This document shows positions 21,765 through 33,656 of a stretch of 64,000 nucleotides of DNA, one piece after another. Both the position numbers and the translations under genes were made by a program. Under the pieces are notes generated by a model. That model was not told where the DNA came from. It did no database searches and was given only the letters and a program-made list of their open reading frames with translations. The DNA is from Dichetophora obliterata (Eukaryota > Arthropoda > Insecta > Diptera > Sciomyzidae), in NCBI GenBank assembly GCA_963920525.1, contig OY986438.1, positions 191,152,962-191,216,961 of the forward strand, written 5' to 3'. The first letter of the stretch is position 1. Each line of letters begins with the position of its first letter.

Positions 21765-24700
21765 TTATACATCCACGCAGAAACTTCTATAACACCGTGG
21801 AGCTACTTGTGGCGGGGTGTTGGAAATGGTCTCTGACAGTGGATGTTCTTTCACTGGAGAATTTGTAGGTGCTGCTTGAGAATTCTCTGATGAAGCTCCT
21901 CTATGCTGTTGCCGCTTGTACAAGATGCATATAGCCAGAATGACGGCTGTGCTTAGCAACAAACCCGAATAACTCACTGCAAAACTGTGATATTGATGAG
22001 TTTGCAGTTTATTAGGAAGATCGATGATTGTGTGTGCTTCCAAAATTTCTTGCAGCCTTGACAGTTCTTTTAGTGCTGGTTCATACTCAATCTCTGTGGT
22101 CTCTAAGACTGGAAGTGATGCTGGTTTGGTTGAATTAACATCGATAATGTGTCCAAATGCAGTATAGGAAATGTTTGTAGATGAGGAAAGTATTGGGTTG
22201 CTTGTTATCGTAAGGAGTTGATATTTTAATGTACATCCTGCCGTTAGCTCGATAAATCCTGACCCGTCCAACGAGATTCGCGAAACTTGGTTGTCACAAA
22301 CTGTTGTAATTTGTATTGGCGTTGCTAGAGCAAACATCCATTTATTCCTATCATTGACTTGTGTCCATACTTGATTTTCCCTATGCTCCAACTTACAGTG
22401 GGATCGGGTTTCATTGTTGAGTAAACTCACTTCGCAAGCACAAACTTCTGATCCCTTATTGTATGTGGGTTGATTGTTGGCACAAAGATACAATTCATTT
22501 TCCATTCTAAAACAAGATTGCAAATTTTCTGTTGTGGTTGGAAAATATTGATCTCGAGGTACATTTATTGCCAGAACTGTTGTAGATAATTTTATTGCCA
22601 TCATCGTGTTGTTAATCTTTGTGGGAATTGGTATTAGCCGATATAAGTTAAATTGATCCAAGCTGGTTAATGGTACTGTTATCTGGAAAATTGCGTGGTT
22701 CTCTGTTATCGCCGGCTTAACCTTCATTAACTTGTATATTGATAGTATATCGCCTTGATAACCTGGGATCTGAATGGTTGGTGACAAATGCGCTGTGATT
22801 TTTAAAATTTCATCGTTGAGCTGCTGTGGTGATAGTAACTGAGGACTGATCTGTCCGTGATGAACATTTGTAAGGACATTTATGAGTGCTGTTTGAACAC
22901 GATGAACGTTTGATGTCATAATGGATAATTGAAAGGCTAACGATAAGAATGTTTGGAATGTTTGCTCCTTCTGTGCCTCCTGTTCATTATGACGAATTTG
23001 ATCGTTGATGCTTGCCAATCTTCCTTCAAGCCTTTCGAATGAGCTTTGAGCTGAAGTTTGGTCACGTTTGATGATGTTAATGGTTGAATCAATTATCGAA
23101 ATCTGTTTTTTCATCATGCTTGTCAGATGTTGTTCGTTGTCATTGATGGCCGTTATTGTTTCTGACATCTGATGGGCATACTCTGAGTCTAAAACTCCAA
23201 ACAGCGAGTTAGCAACATTTCCTACAAAGTTGAGTGCACCTCTTTTTTTACGATGGCTTGCTAACAACCCTTTATCGAGATACAGCTCCGCATTTGTGTG
23301 TTGAAACTGTGTGACCAATTCATCGCATCTTGGTGTGGGTTGTATTTGATCGCACATGTGGTTCATAGTCGTAGTACCATCTTTTAGTAGTTGGATTTCA
23401 GCACGCAATGGTTTGAGATCATAGTACACAACCAGTTTCCATTCACTAGTGATGATTTTGCTCGATCCGATGTGTTCAAAATGAATACCAGCATTTGGGT
23501 CAAATTTTGTGATCTGGACTGGTTCACACCATGCTATCGGCAACATTAGTAATATTGCCAATAACGTTATACAACTGTACTGTAGTGCTGTTTTTGTTCT
23601 CTTTGGTTGATCCTTTTTTATTTCGTCCCTTCGTTTTCTTGTGGACACACCATTATTTGACTCTGTGCCACTGTTATCTTCTTGTTCTTCCATCAACAGT
23701 GGTGCTAAACGGTGAATAGGGCGCTTAAAGATACCGTTTTTTGTCTTGACATCAACCACACGAACCCGACCATCATTACCAGTATATGTGTTGATAATTC
23801 GGCCCATTGGCCACTGCAGCGGAGTGATGTTGTCTTCTTTTATTAACACCAGTATTCCGTCTTTTACATTAGCAGCTTGATCCTTCCACTTACTGCGACA
23901 CTGGAGCTCGTTCAAGTATTCAGTTGACCACCGGCTCCAAAACTCGTCCTTTATATGATTTACTAGCTTCCATCGAGCAAGAGTTGATGGGTTCGTTGTG
24001 CACTTCTTACCACTAGGAATCGCTGTTAATGGCTCGCCTATGAGAAAATGTCCTGGTGTCAAGGCAGCGAGATCATTTGGATCAGATGACATTGGCGTTA
24101 GAGGTCGAGAATTTAATATTGCTTCAATCTGGATTACAACTGTCTCTAGCTCCTCATAAGTGAGAGAAATGGTTGTTACGCTTCTTACCAGAAGATGTTT
24201 CGCAGATTTTACAGCTGCTTCCCACAGTCCCACGGCGATATAAGCCTTGCAAGGCCGTTTTCCTCTTATTTTGTAGTGTATCCAAATTGGGCCGCAAAAA
24301 TCAACACCCGAGTTAAAGAACGGACGTTCTGGTTGCACTCTGTCATGAGGAAGGTTGCCCATTATTTGATTGAATGTATGAGGGCGAGCACGCGTGCAGC
24401 GTATGCAGTGTTGAACAATAGATCTGGCCATAATTTTACCTTTTATGGGCCAGAATCGCTGTCTTATCTGAGCAAGAAGTGCTTGTGGTCCACAGTGGAG
24501 GTTCTTAATGTGCAAGTCTTGCATTATTAATTTTGTTATTGGATCATTGTAAGGTAATAACATTGGATGTTTGGCATCATATTGCAGATTTGATTCAAGA
24601 AGTCGTCCTCCCACTCTGATGATACCTTGGTTGTCGAGAAAAACTGATAGACCGTGAAGGGCACTTGTTTTCTTTACTTCTTGTCCTCTTGACAATTGTT

Positions 24701-26201
24701 GTATTTCGTCACTAAAGTCGCTAAGTTGTACCGTTTTTATTATGACAGTTAGCGCTTCATTGAGTTCTTCGACTAATAGTGTGGCCTTAATTGCTCTATC
24801 ACTTCGACGTATGTGCCTGATGAATCTTAGTATGTATCCAACTATTCTTTGCAACGTTGGAAAAGAGTTACGATGATTTATGTTGTAAATCATGTTGCTT
24901 AAATCTTCGTTTATTGATGTAGTAAGAACACTTATGTTTCTTTTCAGCTCCGTTTGGTTTGGTACTGCAAGCTCCTTGCGGAATGCTTTGGGCCATGAAT
25001 CCTCCTTTGCATGAAGAAAGAGAGGACCATAAAACCACATTGAGCAGCGTTTTGTATCAATTGGGTCAACTCCCCTGGATAACAAATCTGCAGGGTTGTT
25101 TTTTGAACTAACATGTCGCCATTGTTCTACTAAGGTGAGCTCCTGAATCTTGCTTATGCGATTAGATACGAATGTCTGGAACGACGATGATTCTGAGTTT
25201 ATCCAGTGTAGAACGATTTCAGAGTCAGTCCACAAGAAAGTCGTGCAGTGTTCAAGAGACATGTCCTGCTTTACCCTTGAGACCAGTTGCGCCCCTAATA
25301 GGGCCGCACACAGCTCCAGTCGTGGAATGGTTTGAGTTTTTAGTGGTGCGACGCGTGATTTTGAACATAACAAATGAACTGCAATTGTGCCATCATTTAT
25401 TAGGGATCTAATGTATACCGCGGCTCCATATGCGCGTTCTGAGGCATCAGTGAATAGATGTATCTGGAAGGATACGGCGTTCTTGTGGTTTGTAATATGT
25501 CGACAAAGCCTTATATCGTTGAGCGCTACTAAGTTTTTCCGAAATTTGGTCCAAGAGGCATCCATTTCTAATGGAAGCGATTCATCCCACGATAATTTTA
25601 GTTGCCACAACCTTTGCACAAAAGTCTTGGCCTTTACTACTACTGGAGCCATTAATCCGAGAGGATCAAAAATATGTGCTATATCGAAGGTTACAGATCG
25701 CTTCGTATTTTTTGTGTTTGAAGAGTCATTCGTCCTTATACAAAACTCATCTGATTTTGGAAGCCAAGTGATCCCGAGTGTTCTGATGCTTTTGTCGGAG
25801 TCGTTATCAAAGTCCAGATCTACTTCCTGATCATCAATTGGTATTCCCTGAAGTAGTTGTGCGTGATTAGCACACCATTTTCGAAGTTTCATACCAGCAG
25901 AATCTAAGATTTTAATTAATTGATGTTTTATTTCTAAGGCTTCAGTCAATTTGTTTGATCCACATAACCCATCGTCGACATAAAACTCCTTTTCTAGTGC
26001 TGCTGAACCAAGTGGATATTGAATTTTGTTTGTTTTTGCTAACGTTTGGAGACATTTTGTAGCTAAGTAGGGAGCTGAGCGTGTTCCATACGTTACTGTT
26101 TTAAGCTGATAGAATTGCAACTTGTCGCTGCAACTTTCTCTCCAAATTATGGTTTGAAGTGTTTTGTCTTGATATATTGTCAATATCGGTTGTAAAAACA
26201 A
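21765..26201 (-). pseudogene. pol: BEL pol (RT, RNase H, integrase) fused to an envelope gene
   Basis: The 1478-codon open frame starts inside reverse transcriptase (ORF positions about 25-85, including FYVDDGLCG). RNase H follows (LFTDASERAYGAA, LWTDSEIVLHWI near 250-330), then an integrase zinc domain (H-H-C-x2-C near 585-625) and a shortened integrase core. VDFCGP and LWEAAVKS survive, but roughly 100 residues between them, including the middle catalytic Asp, are missing. A DUF5641-like tail follows. From about residue 860 the same frame continues without a stop into an envelope-like protein: a hydrophobic signal-like segment (LLAILLMLPIAW), a basic cleavage-like RKKRG followed by a hydrophobic stretch, a long helical region and a C-terminal membrane anchor with a short cytoplasmic tail. 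This resembles insect F-type Env. Fusion in one frame implies processing by signal peptidase or expression from a spliced RNA. Confidence 0.85.
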
Positions 26202-28866
26202 ATCGCGGTGATCTAAATCGCATCAGAATAGATAAAAGATCACTCTGTACCACTGGACCACTGTGCATTATATCATTAAGCGATACTCCACTAGATGTCT
26301 TAGCCGAAGCATCGAACACAACCCGTAATTTAGTAGTGCTGCTGTCTGGTTTGATGACGCAGTGATGCGGTATTATGTAGTGCGGCGACAATATGTCTTC
26401 TTCGTCAATCTTTTCCATGTGCCCAAGTGCCTCATACTCTCGCATGAACTTGACGTATGATAATTTCATGTCTGGAAATTTGTTCAACCGTCGTTCTAAA
26501 GAAAAGAATCGATTCATTGCCATCTGCTTTGATTCCCCTAGGCTTGATGGGTCGTCCTTAAAGGGAATTTTCACAATTAATCTTCCACTCTTATCGCGTT
26601 GAGTATTCTGAATGAAGGATGATTCGCATTTTTGGTCTGCTGCTGTAAGATTGCTTTCTGAAGCTAATACATCATCGAGTTGCCAGAATTTTGTCAGAAG
26701 ATTGTTAAGCTCGTCGTCCGTTGAATGTATTCCACATGCCATAAAGTTGTCATAACCACTTCCGATCTTTCCGCTGCAAAGCCATCCAAACATAGTTTTT
26801 TGAAGGATTGGTAAGTTGTCTGCCAGCTTAATTTGGCCAATGGACATGAGAGAATGGAAATATTCAGCACCAATTAGTAGATCAATTTGTCCTGGTATGT
26901 TAAACTCGGGATCTGCCAACTGTATATTTTGTGGAATGGGCCATTTTGACATATCCAAAGCTCTTGTGGGTTGCGCTGAAATTATTGTAGGAACCATAAA
27001 AGCCTTAAGTGTAATGCTGAAGTTGCTTATTCGTGATTGAATTTTGGTGTTGACACTATACTGTGAGCTCTTTTTCCCTCTTGACACTCCTTCTATCCAG
27101 ATAGGGTTTGGTTCCTTTTGTAATTTCAACCTTTTGACCAATTTTTCAGTTATCAAGTTCACCTGCGAACCTGAATCGAGAATTGCTCTGCATTCAATAG
27201 TCTGTCCATCTTCTGAAGCTATTTTGATTTTTACAGTACCCAGCAACACATAGCCATTGTTTGAAGTTGTAATTAATGAGGTTTGGTTCAATGTGTTTAC
27301 TGCTGGTGTTAGACTCCTTTGTGGTTCGTTGCACCGTGATGAGTTGACTGAAGTTGATAGTTTCTTGTCGTGAAGCAACGAATTGTGTTTTTTGTTGCAT
27401 GTATTGCAATGACGACTTCTGCATTCTTGAGCCATATGTCCAGACCGAAGGCAATTCATGCATCGTTTAAGTTTTTGCACGGTCTTTATGCGATCTTGAA
27501 TGTTAGATTGGAGAAAGGACTTGCACTTATATAGAGGATGAGGATCATTGTTGCAAACTGAACATTTGTTTGATTGTGTTTGAGTCACAGTTGCTGCTAT
27601 TGTCTTAGTTGGGCTTGATTTGTTGCCCACTGCCTCTAATGATTGGAATCTGTTTTCTAGGAATTCCAGATATTGACTAATCTCTTGGAGTTCTCTTGAG
27701 TTTTCTAGCGACTGTTCATACAGTAATCGAGTTTGTTTGTCGAGCTTCGCCAATAAAATGTGAAGTAGCAATGGACCCCATGAGCTTGTCTCAATTGCCA
27801 AATTGTTTAACGCCAGTAGTCCTTCATGTGTTGTGTCATGTAAAGATCTTATATCTGCAGCTGAAGGGTTGTTTGGCACCCCAGGTTGATTTAACATCTT
27901 TTGAATAATCGTTGACACAATGACCCTTTTGTTGTTGTATCGATCTTGCAGTAATTTCCATGCTGTGGCATAATTTTCAGTACTAAGTGCGAGGTGCCGA
28001 ATGAGCTTCTCTGCCTCGCCTGCAATGCTTGTTTTGAGGTACCACATTTTTTGTGATGGTGGTATCTGCTGCTTGTGAATGACTTCTGAAAACAAGTCGT
28101 GAAATTGAGTCCATTCAAGATAATCACCGCTGAATTTCGGAATGGTGATTTTGGGTAGCTGAAATGGGCTCATAGCCGTTTGTGCAGTTGGTGTTTCAGC
28201 TGGTGGATGTGCGGTCATATTGATTGATAGTTGGACAAGGACCTGCTGTACTGTATCATCCATGTTATTATACTCATCTTGACAATATCCTTGAGAGCTC
28301 GGAGATTCACAATGTTCCCAAATATTTGCATTAAGGGTTTCAATCTGACGCCATAACCGAGTGATTGTGTTTATTTTTAATTCATAGAATTGTGATGGTT
28401 GATCTTCGATGTTGTCAATCAGACCCGCACAAATTCTATGTAGTGAAATTATGGCTGCTGCTTGCTTTCGGATAATTCCAGAAACGTTGACCAACGTAGA
28501 ATTTCCAGCGTCTTTATCAGTTGATGCGTTAGCCAGACGTGGAGTTACTTCGGGAACAGATCTTGACTTAATAATTGCTGCATGTTTTTCAAACTCTTCT
28601 CTGAATGTGTTTACCAAAGTCATTATCTCATCATAATAGTTCTGCGCGAAATATTCATGGTCTAACTTTAACCCGGGCAGCAACCTGAGCTTATTGTCTT
28701 GCTCTTCAAATCGTGCCCAGGCCTCATCTAGGCGTTGTAAGCGGTCTTCGTAATAGAATGCTGTCCTTTTCCGATCAGCTGAATCCTTTTTAAAATTCCT
28801 GATAACGGCTTGTATTTCACCACCTGTCAGCCGTTGGAGCTCGAATAATTCTTCAACGGCACTCAT
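26101..28866 (-). CDS. gag: BEL Gag-protease with start of reverse transcriptase
   Basis: The 921-codon frame covers Gag with a DUF1759-type region (about 235-330: FSGDYLEWTQF, WYLKTSIAGEAEKLI), zinc-binding cysteines (CSVCNNDPH, CMNCLRSGHMAQEC near 435-485), an aspartic protease (AILDSGSQVNLI near 565) and the beginning of reverse transcriptase (LRVVFDASAKTSSG, VFTTDI). It ends about 20 residues after that, where the frame breaks. The downstream frame resumes overlapping at 26201-26101, and the intervening RT residues seem to be missing. BEL elements usually carry one uninterrupted Gag-Pol frame, so the break is probably a mutation. The start at 28866 follows the leader with no open frame just upstream. 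Confidence 0.88.
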   Translation of the reverse strand: MSAVEELFELQRLTGGEIQAVIRNFKKDSADRKRTAFYYEDRLQRLDEAWARFEEQDNKLRLLPGLKLDHEYFAQNYYDEIMTLVNTFREEFEKHAAIIKSRSVPEVTPRLANASTDKDAGNSTLVNVSGIIRKQAAAIISLHRICAGLIDNIEDQPSQFYELKINTITRLWRQIETLNANIWEHCESPSSQGYCQDEYNNMDDTVQQVLVQLSINMTAHPPAETPTAQTAMSPFQLPKITIPKFSGDYLEWTQFHDLFSEVIHKQQIPPSQKMWYLKTSIAGEAEKLIRHLALSTENYATAWKLLQDRYNNKRVIVSTIIQKMLNQPGVPNNPSAADIRSLHDTTHEGLLALNNLAIETSSWGPLLLHILLAKLDKQTRLLYEQSLENSRELQEISQYLEFLENRFQSLEAVGNKSSPTKTIAATVTQTQSNKCSVCNNDPHPLYKCKSFLQSNIQDRIKTVQKLKRCMNCLRSGHMAQECRSRHCNTCNKKHNSLLHDKKLSTSVNSSRCNEPQRSLTPAVNTLNQTSLITTSNNGYVLLGTVKIKIASEDGQTIECRAILDSGSQVNLITEKLVKRLKLQKEPNPIWIEGVSRGKKSSQYSVNTKIQSRISNFSITLKAFMVPTIISAQPTRALDMSKWPIPQNIQLADPEFNIPGQIDLLIGAEYFHSLMSIGQIKLADNLPILQKTMFGWLCSGKIGSGYDNFMACGIHSTDDELNNLLTKFWQLDDVLASESNLTAADQKCESSFIQNTQRDKSGRLIVKIPFKDDPSSLGESKQMAMNRFFSLERRLNKFPDMKLSYVKFMREYEALGHMEKIDEEDILSPHYIIPHHCVIKPDSSTTKLRVVFDASAKTSSGVSLNDIMHSGPVVQSDLLSILMRFRSPRFVFTTDIDNISRQNTSNHNLERKLQRQVAILSA

Positions 28867-28904
28867 CTTTTAATTTCAAGGTTTTTTTTATTCAGTTTAA
28901 GCAA

Positions 28905-29080
28905 TCTGTTTCTGTTGGCTGCAGGCTGCCTTGTTGTCCTGACGGGGCTTGTTGGCCGTAGGCTGCTTCAATTGTCCTGTCGGCTTTGTGACTGTTAAGT
29001 GATCTGCTTCTGTTGGCTGCAGGCTGCTTTGTTGTCCTGACGGGCCTTGTTGGCAGTAGGCTGCTTCAATTGTCCTGACG
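28905..29080. repeat. Duplicated leader segment of the BEL element
   Basis: A unit of about 80 bp (ctgttggctgcaggctgc, ttgttgtcctgacgg, gtaggctgcttcaattgtc) occurs at about 28905 and 29002, between primer site and gag. A 93-codon frame (29178-28897) covers it, but it begins inside the LTR edge and looks incidental. Confidence 0.85.
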
Positions 29081-29109
29081 GCCTTGTTGTTGTAACGTGA
29101 TCCTTGTTG

Positions 29110-29128
29110 AATCACGTCGGGGTCACCA
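29110..29128 (-). promoter_or_regulatory. tRNA primer-binding site of the BEL element
   Basis: TGGTGACCCCGACGTGATT on the minus strand lies 3 bases inside the 5' LTR, at the expected place for a tRNA 3'-end complement. I have not matched it to a particular tRNA. Confidence 0.7.
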
Positions 29129-29131
29129 AAA

Positions 29132-29900
29132 TGTTGCAACCTCTTTTGGTTGCAGAGGCCAAGGGACAAAATCTTCAATCAGCACTTGAACTGATTGAAG
29201 GTTGTAAACCTTGATTTGGCTTCAATCAGCACTTGAACTGATTGAAGTTTTGGTTATGATTTTGCCAGCACTTAAACTGGCAATAATTAGCTGAAATTAA
29301 GTTTGATTAAAACACGTATTTGTACCGTAACTAATTTACAACTGAGCTTTATTATCATATTTCTTTTTCTTATAAAGGAAAAGAACTTACTTACACTAAC
29401 ATAAGACATGTAAATAATGCTTGTATAATAATTGCTTGTATAATAATTGCTGCTCAACAGTCAATAAATGGCCCATAGTAGACATAGCCCGCACCACAAA
29501 ATACACACAAATATCAATATAAATATCAATGCATTTATTGATAATCAAGAACAAAGTTCAATATACTTTGTCGTTAATGCATTATACCGTTTCTCAACTA
29601 ACAAAAACAAAGTTCAATGCACTTTGTCGTTAATGCATTATACCGCTTCTCAACTAACAAAAACAAAAGTTCAATACACTTTTGTTGTTGATGCACTTTT
29701 AACAACGAAACGATATAATGCATTTTGTCAAAGTGAGCGGACAGAAACTTGACACTTTGTTGTGCAATTTCCGTCCGCCGCCTTGGAATGTAAGATCTGC
29801 GGTGCCAGCATTTATTGTTGACTGTTGAGCAGCAACATATTGAATCTAAATAACCTTTAATGGTTGTTTAAAATAATAAAATAACTGTTGAGCAGCAACA
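29132..29900 (-). repeat. 5' LTR of the BEL element
   Basis: It appears identical to 20952-21720 and would contain promoter and polyadenylation signals. It is flanked on the right by the target duplication acagc. Confidence 0.95.
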
Positions 29901-30198
29901 ACAGCGTTTTGATTTAATTGTTTTTAATTTAATAAGAACAATATTTTAAAATTATGTTTTAAAAAATTTGTTTTCAATATAAAAGTTTTTGTTTTAAACT
30001 TTTTTTTAAAGAAATGTCAAAATTAAAATGTTTCAAAAAATTGAGTGACCAAAATAGCCCTCATAGATGACAACATAAAATGTTTACTATAAAAGTATAT
30101 TTGAAAAATTTGTTTTGAACAATTTTGTTTTAAAATTAACTTCAAAAACATATGTGAAATAGTTTCAAGCTACATTTCAAAAACAAAATCGTTTATTA

Positions 30199-31664
30199 CA
30201 CCGTGTTACACACATTCTGTCCTATACCAAATTTACTTTTTCGGAAAGGGGATAAAAAAATAAAAATACACGTGTATCGGCGATTTTCATGTACACGTCA
30301 GAATTTTTTTTTTAAGTTTGAAGTATATATTTTTTTTTTTAATGGTTATCGTTTTTTTTAAGGTTTCAGTTCGTTAAAAAACAATTTTTTTTATTACTTT
30401 TGTTTTATAAAAATAAAGAATTGTTACATTCAAAATTTTAATGTTTTTAAAGAAATTTAGGCCTTTTATTTTTGCGGTTGTAAGCATTTGCTTCAGTATC
30501 GCGACAAATAGACCAACAGTATTCGCCAAGCATATGCGCAATGTTTTTTCCTTTAAAGCGCTTTTCAATAGCCGCAATGTCCTGATGAAACCTTTCGCCA
30601 TGCTCATCGCTACAAGCTCCTAATTCATCAGGGAAAAAATCTAAATGATTGTGAAGAAAATAGATCTTAAAATGCCCATTTCGCCATATGCCGAATTCAT
30701 TTCTGCGACAATATTTTTATAATTGGCAGCTCGTTTGTTGCAGTTTTTTAACAAAATTTGATACGAGACCGAGCTTAATGTGTAATGGAGTCAAAATGAT
30801 TTGAGATTTCCACTTAAATTCAGTGTAATGCTCATCTCTTTTTCGACCTTCCCATGTACACAAAAAGCACTGGTGGGTTGGAAATCCACGCTTAACACCC
30901 ATGAGTAAACCGACCACTTTCAGATCGCAGCATATTTTCCAATTATGCTCCTTGTACTTTATCAACTGTAATATTAATTTCATGCCTTCGTATGTTTCTT
31001 TGAGGTTTGTTGCATATGCGATCGGGACAGATGGATGTGTGTTGCCGATATGAAGCAGCACGACTTTAAGGCTGTTGACCGATGCATCGATGAAAAGTCG
31101 CCACTCCTCTGAAATATGTGGGTAACCGATGGAAGTTGGATGGACATGTAGTATCGTTTGAGGGCCCCTAGACCAGTTGTAAGTGTTGTAAAAGTCAAAA
31201 ACTGTTTAGTGTTAGAAGGTTACTATTGATTAACTACAACTATATCGAGTAGGATGGGTCAAAAAAAATTTTTTTCCTAACGCTTTAGTAGTTTAAAAAT
31301 TTGGAGTCCCTTCAAGTTATGCTAAGAAAAGTGAAAAAAATATTTTTTTTCAAAAATAATAAAAATTGGGGAAAATCTGAGAATTGATAAAAATTGTTTT
31401 TAAAAAATTTGACGTGCTACAGACATTTTCACGAGTCTGCCTGCAAAAAATCAGCTCGATTAGATCACTGAAAAAGGGTTAAAAATAGGTCCAAAGGCTT
31501 CCACACAGGCCACTACGAGCTTTATACTTCAAACTTAAAAAAAAAAATTCTGACGTGTACATGAAAATCGACGATACACGTGTATTTTTATTTTTTCCCC
31601 TCTTTCCGAATATGTGCATTTGGTTCATAGGACAGAAAAAATTTATTTTTTGTAACACCGTGTT
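30199..31664 (-). mobile_element. DNA transposon remnant with about 140-bp terminal inverted repeats
   Basis: Positions 30199-30335 are the reverse complement of about 31515-31664. Shared blocks include ctgtcctat, cggaaag, aaaaatacacgtgtatc and gattttcatgtacacgtcag. Both ends carry a small palindrome, aacaccgtgtta-like (ACACCGTGTTAC left, GTAACACCGTGTTA right). Inside are relics of a protein gene on the minus strand. The terminal CACGGTG resembles CAC-type DNA transposon ends, but I do not assign a superfamily. A TSD is not evident. Confidence 0.7.
30447..31200 (-). pseudogene. Transposon-encoded conserved protein, internally deleted
   Basis: Three pieces in different frames can be read in order. 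From about 31190 comes EEWRLFIDASVNSLKVV. 31061-30717 has LLHIGNTHPSVPIAYA, the cysteine pair CFLCTWEGR and PLHIKLGLV. About 30663-30447 has DEHGERFHQDIAAIEKRF, GEYCW and a terminal stop. I recognise this wording from a widespread family of transposon proteins in aphids, Hydra and other animals, but cannot name its superfamily. The stretch between the second and third pieces is shorter than I would expect, so the core has an internal deletion. There are at least two frame changes, so it is inactive. Confidence 0.55.
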
Positions 31665-31889
31665 ATGAACACAAGTCCATTTAAGTTTAACACATATTCA
31701 CCTTTTCTTTAGTTCCCATCGTGTAGTGTCTGTCACTTTTATCATTTGTCTGTTTTTTTTTTTTTGGTGTGCGAACAAGTATAAGCTATAAAAACTATAA
31801 TTAGTTCTAATACTGTGAATTCATAAGACAACTTTAAAGTTAAAAATAAAGCGCAAAAACCTGAGAGTAAAAAAAAGGTTTTTTCGTGT

Positions 31890-33656
31890 GCCAAAAAAAA
31901 ATTCATTTGTAAAATTTTATTAGGTTTCTTAATAATTTTTTTTTAAATGCTGCATATAATTTTCAAACTTATATCTAATGCTCCAAACTGTTTGCAACAA
32001 TCTACCAAATGTAATAAGCCATGTATATTAAGTAATAAGCCATGTATATTAAAACTAACTAAATGATTTCCGAAAATGTCTCCAAATTGATTAACAAATT
32101 CTTGTAATATTTCCTGGGCTACAATACATTCTCTGCTATACGTTGCTTCACAGGAAAGAAGTCTAAAACCTATATGTAATAAGAGAAAATTATAATAAAC
32201 TAGATATAATTATACATAATCCTAGATATAACAAAAATTGTCTAAATTCTGTCGACTTCCAATTGCAGAATTCATCGAAATTTCTGCAGACCCGACCAAA
32301 TTCTGAAGGACCGAAATTAGAAACATAAGTTCCAATTCGTTCCTTCATTTGTGCTTAATTTCCTATTTTTAAATATAATTTCACTTACTTCTTTACTACA
32401 CCTAAGTCCAAGTGCATGGGGTCTAACGGAAATTGTGAGATCATATCAATTTCAGCCCTTTCTAATACATTTTCATTGTGTAAAAAAAATTCGCTTTGAT
32501 GAACAACATCTACTCTATTCTTAAAAGTAATATCTGTTATTGGGCAAGAGACACTTTTAGAAAAAGAAACTCTACGATGACTGTAGCTACCTACCTGACA
32601 GCATTTGGGGAAACTATTCTTTCCTGTGAAAGACTGGACACCTAAAGCAAAAGCTCGGGCTGGTGAGTCGCAACAAAAAATTCTCACATACAATTTTTTT
32701 AGTACTCCATCTACCTTCAGACCATTAGCTTTTAAAAGCACTACCTCGTTAGAAAACTCCTGTAGAAAGTCATTGGCATGACTAGGTTTTTCCATACCTT
32801 AAAAGCAGGCAATGGTAAATGGGCATTCTTGCGGAAATCCTACGATTGCACCAAGAATTGACCATAAAACCCTACTAGAACTATAAGAACTATTAAAACC
32901 TCACTACTATGTTTAAGAAAAGGAAACGAGTTAGCATTAATAAATTCCTGACTTCCTATGTATAAAAATTCACCTTCTGACATACTCTGTACCTCAACTT
33001 TCTTTCTATTCGTTTTAAAAAGATCCTTGGCTGATTGGGGCAAATCATCAATCCCTGTTCTAGTAAGAGTTTTAAGCAAATCAGAAACAACGTTATGTGA
33101 AACTTTGTTTCTGATTGCCCAGGACCTTACTTTTCCTAATCTGTTTACTGTAGTAACGCCTCCGTTGGATTTATATAATAAAAAAGACCAGGTGGTTGTT
33201 TAATATAAATATATTTTATTACAAGAGCATACAAAATGGCTTTCGTCAATATAGATAAGATAGTGATGTATAAACAGTTAGTGATGTGGAGAAAATATAT
33301 CGATAGTGTTTAGATTAACACTACATTTACCTCGACTGGTTCAAAATCACATCCCTATCATCAATAAATTCATCCCTATCGCTACAACTACTATTTAAGT
33401 CCACGTCTTTGTCATTTACTTGCATTTCTATGTTAATTTGAACTCCTACCTCCACTTGTACACAGTCTATGTCCACTTCTGCTCCTACGTCCACTTGCAT
33501 GTTGCATGATGCACCTTGTCCGAAGTCTTTCCGTCCACTCACACCATAATTTTCAATCACTTCTGAACAATTCATAATTCTTTCACATTTTTCCACATTA
33601 GCTAGGAAAGCTTGCTTTTCTTTAGAAAGAACATTATCAATTGTTCTTTTGCTCAT
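31890..33656 (-). pseudogene. Decayed DNA-transposon transposase of the FPLDxMHL family
   Basis: Minus-strand pieces follow one another: 33656-33327 (109 codons, acidic N-terminal region), 33079-32840 (GIDDLPQSAKDLFKT, EGEFLYIG), 32795-32385 (136 codons; NDFLQEFSNEVVLLK, CDSPARAFALGVQ, FPLDPMHLDLGVVKK) and about 32170-31890 (IVAQEILQEFVNQFG, LHLVDCCKQFGALD). This order matches a transposase family common in arthropods that is usually grouped near CACTA/EnSpm elements; I give that placement as tentative. A 19-bp duplication (taataagccatgtatatta, 32013-32050) repeats the FNIHGLL codons. Several frame breaks and missing linkers show it is dead. No terminal repeats were found. Confidence 0.5.

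Larger units (their letters stand above)
20952..29900 (-). mobile_element. BEL/Pao LTR retrotransposon with envelope gene
   Basis: Two 769-bp LTRs that look identical (20952-21720 and 29132-29900) flank about 7.4 kb. The 5-bp sequence acagc flanks both sides (20947-20951 and 29901-29905). On the minus strand the LTR runs TGTTGCTGCTC to TTGCAACA, followed by a primer-site-like TGGTGACCCCGACGTG; the polypurine tract GCGGGGGAGGA precedes the 3' LTR. Identical LTRs and an intact target duplication mean recent insertion. Coding is damaged, however: the long frame breaks inside reverse transcriptase, and the integrase core lacks its centre, so mobilisation would need proteins from another copy. Confidence 0.93.
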
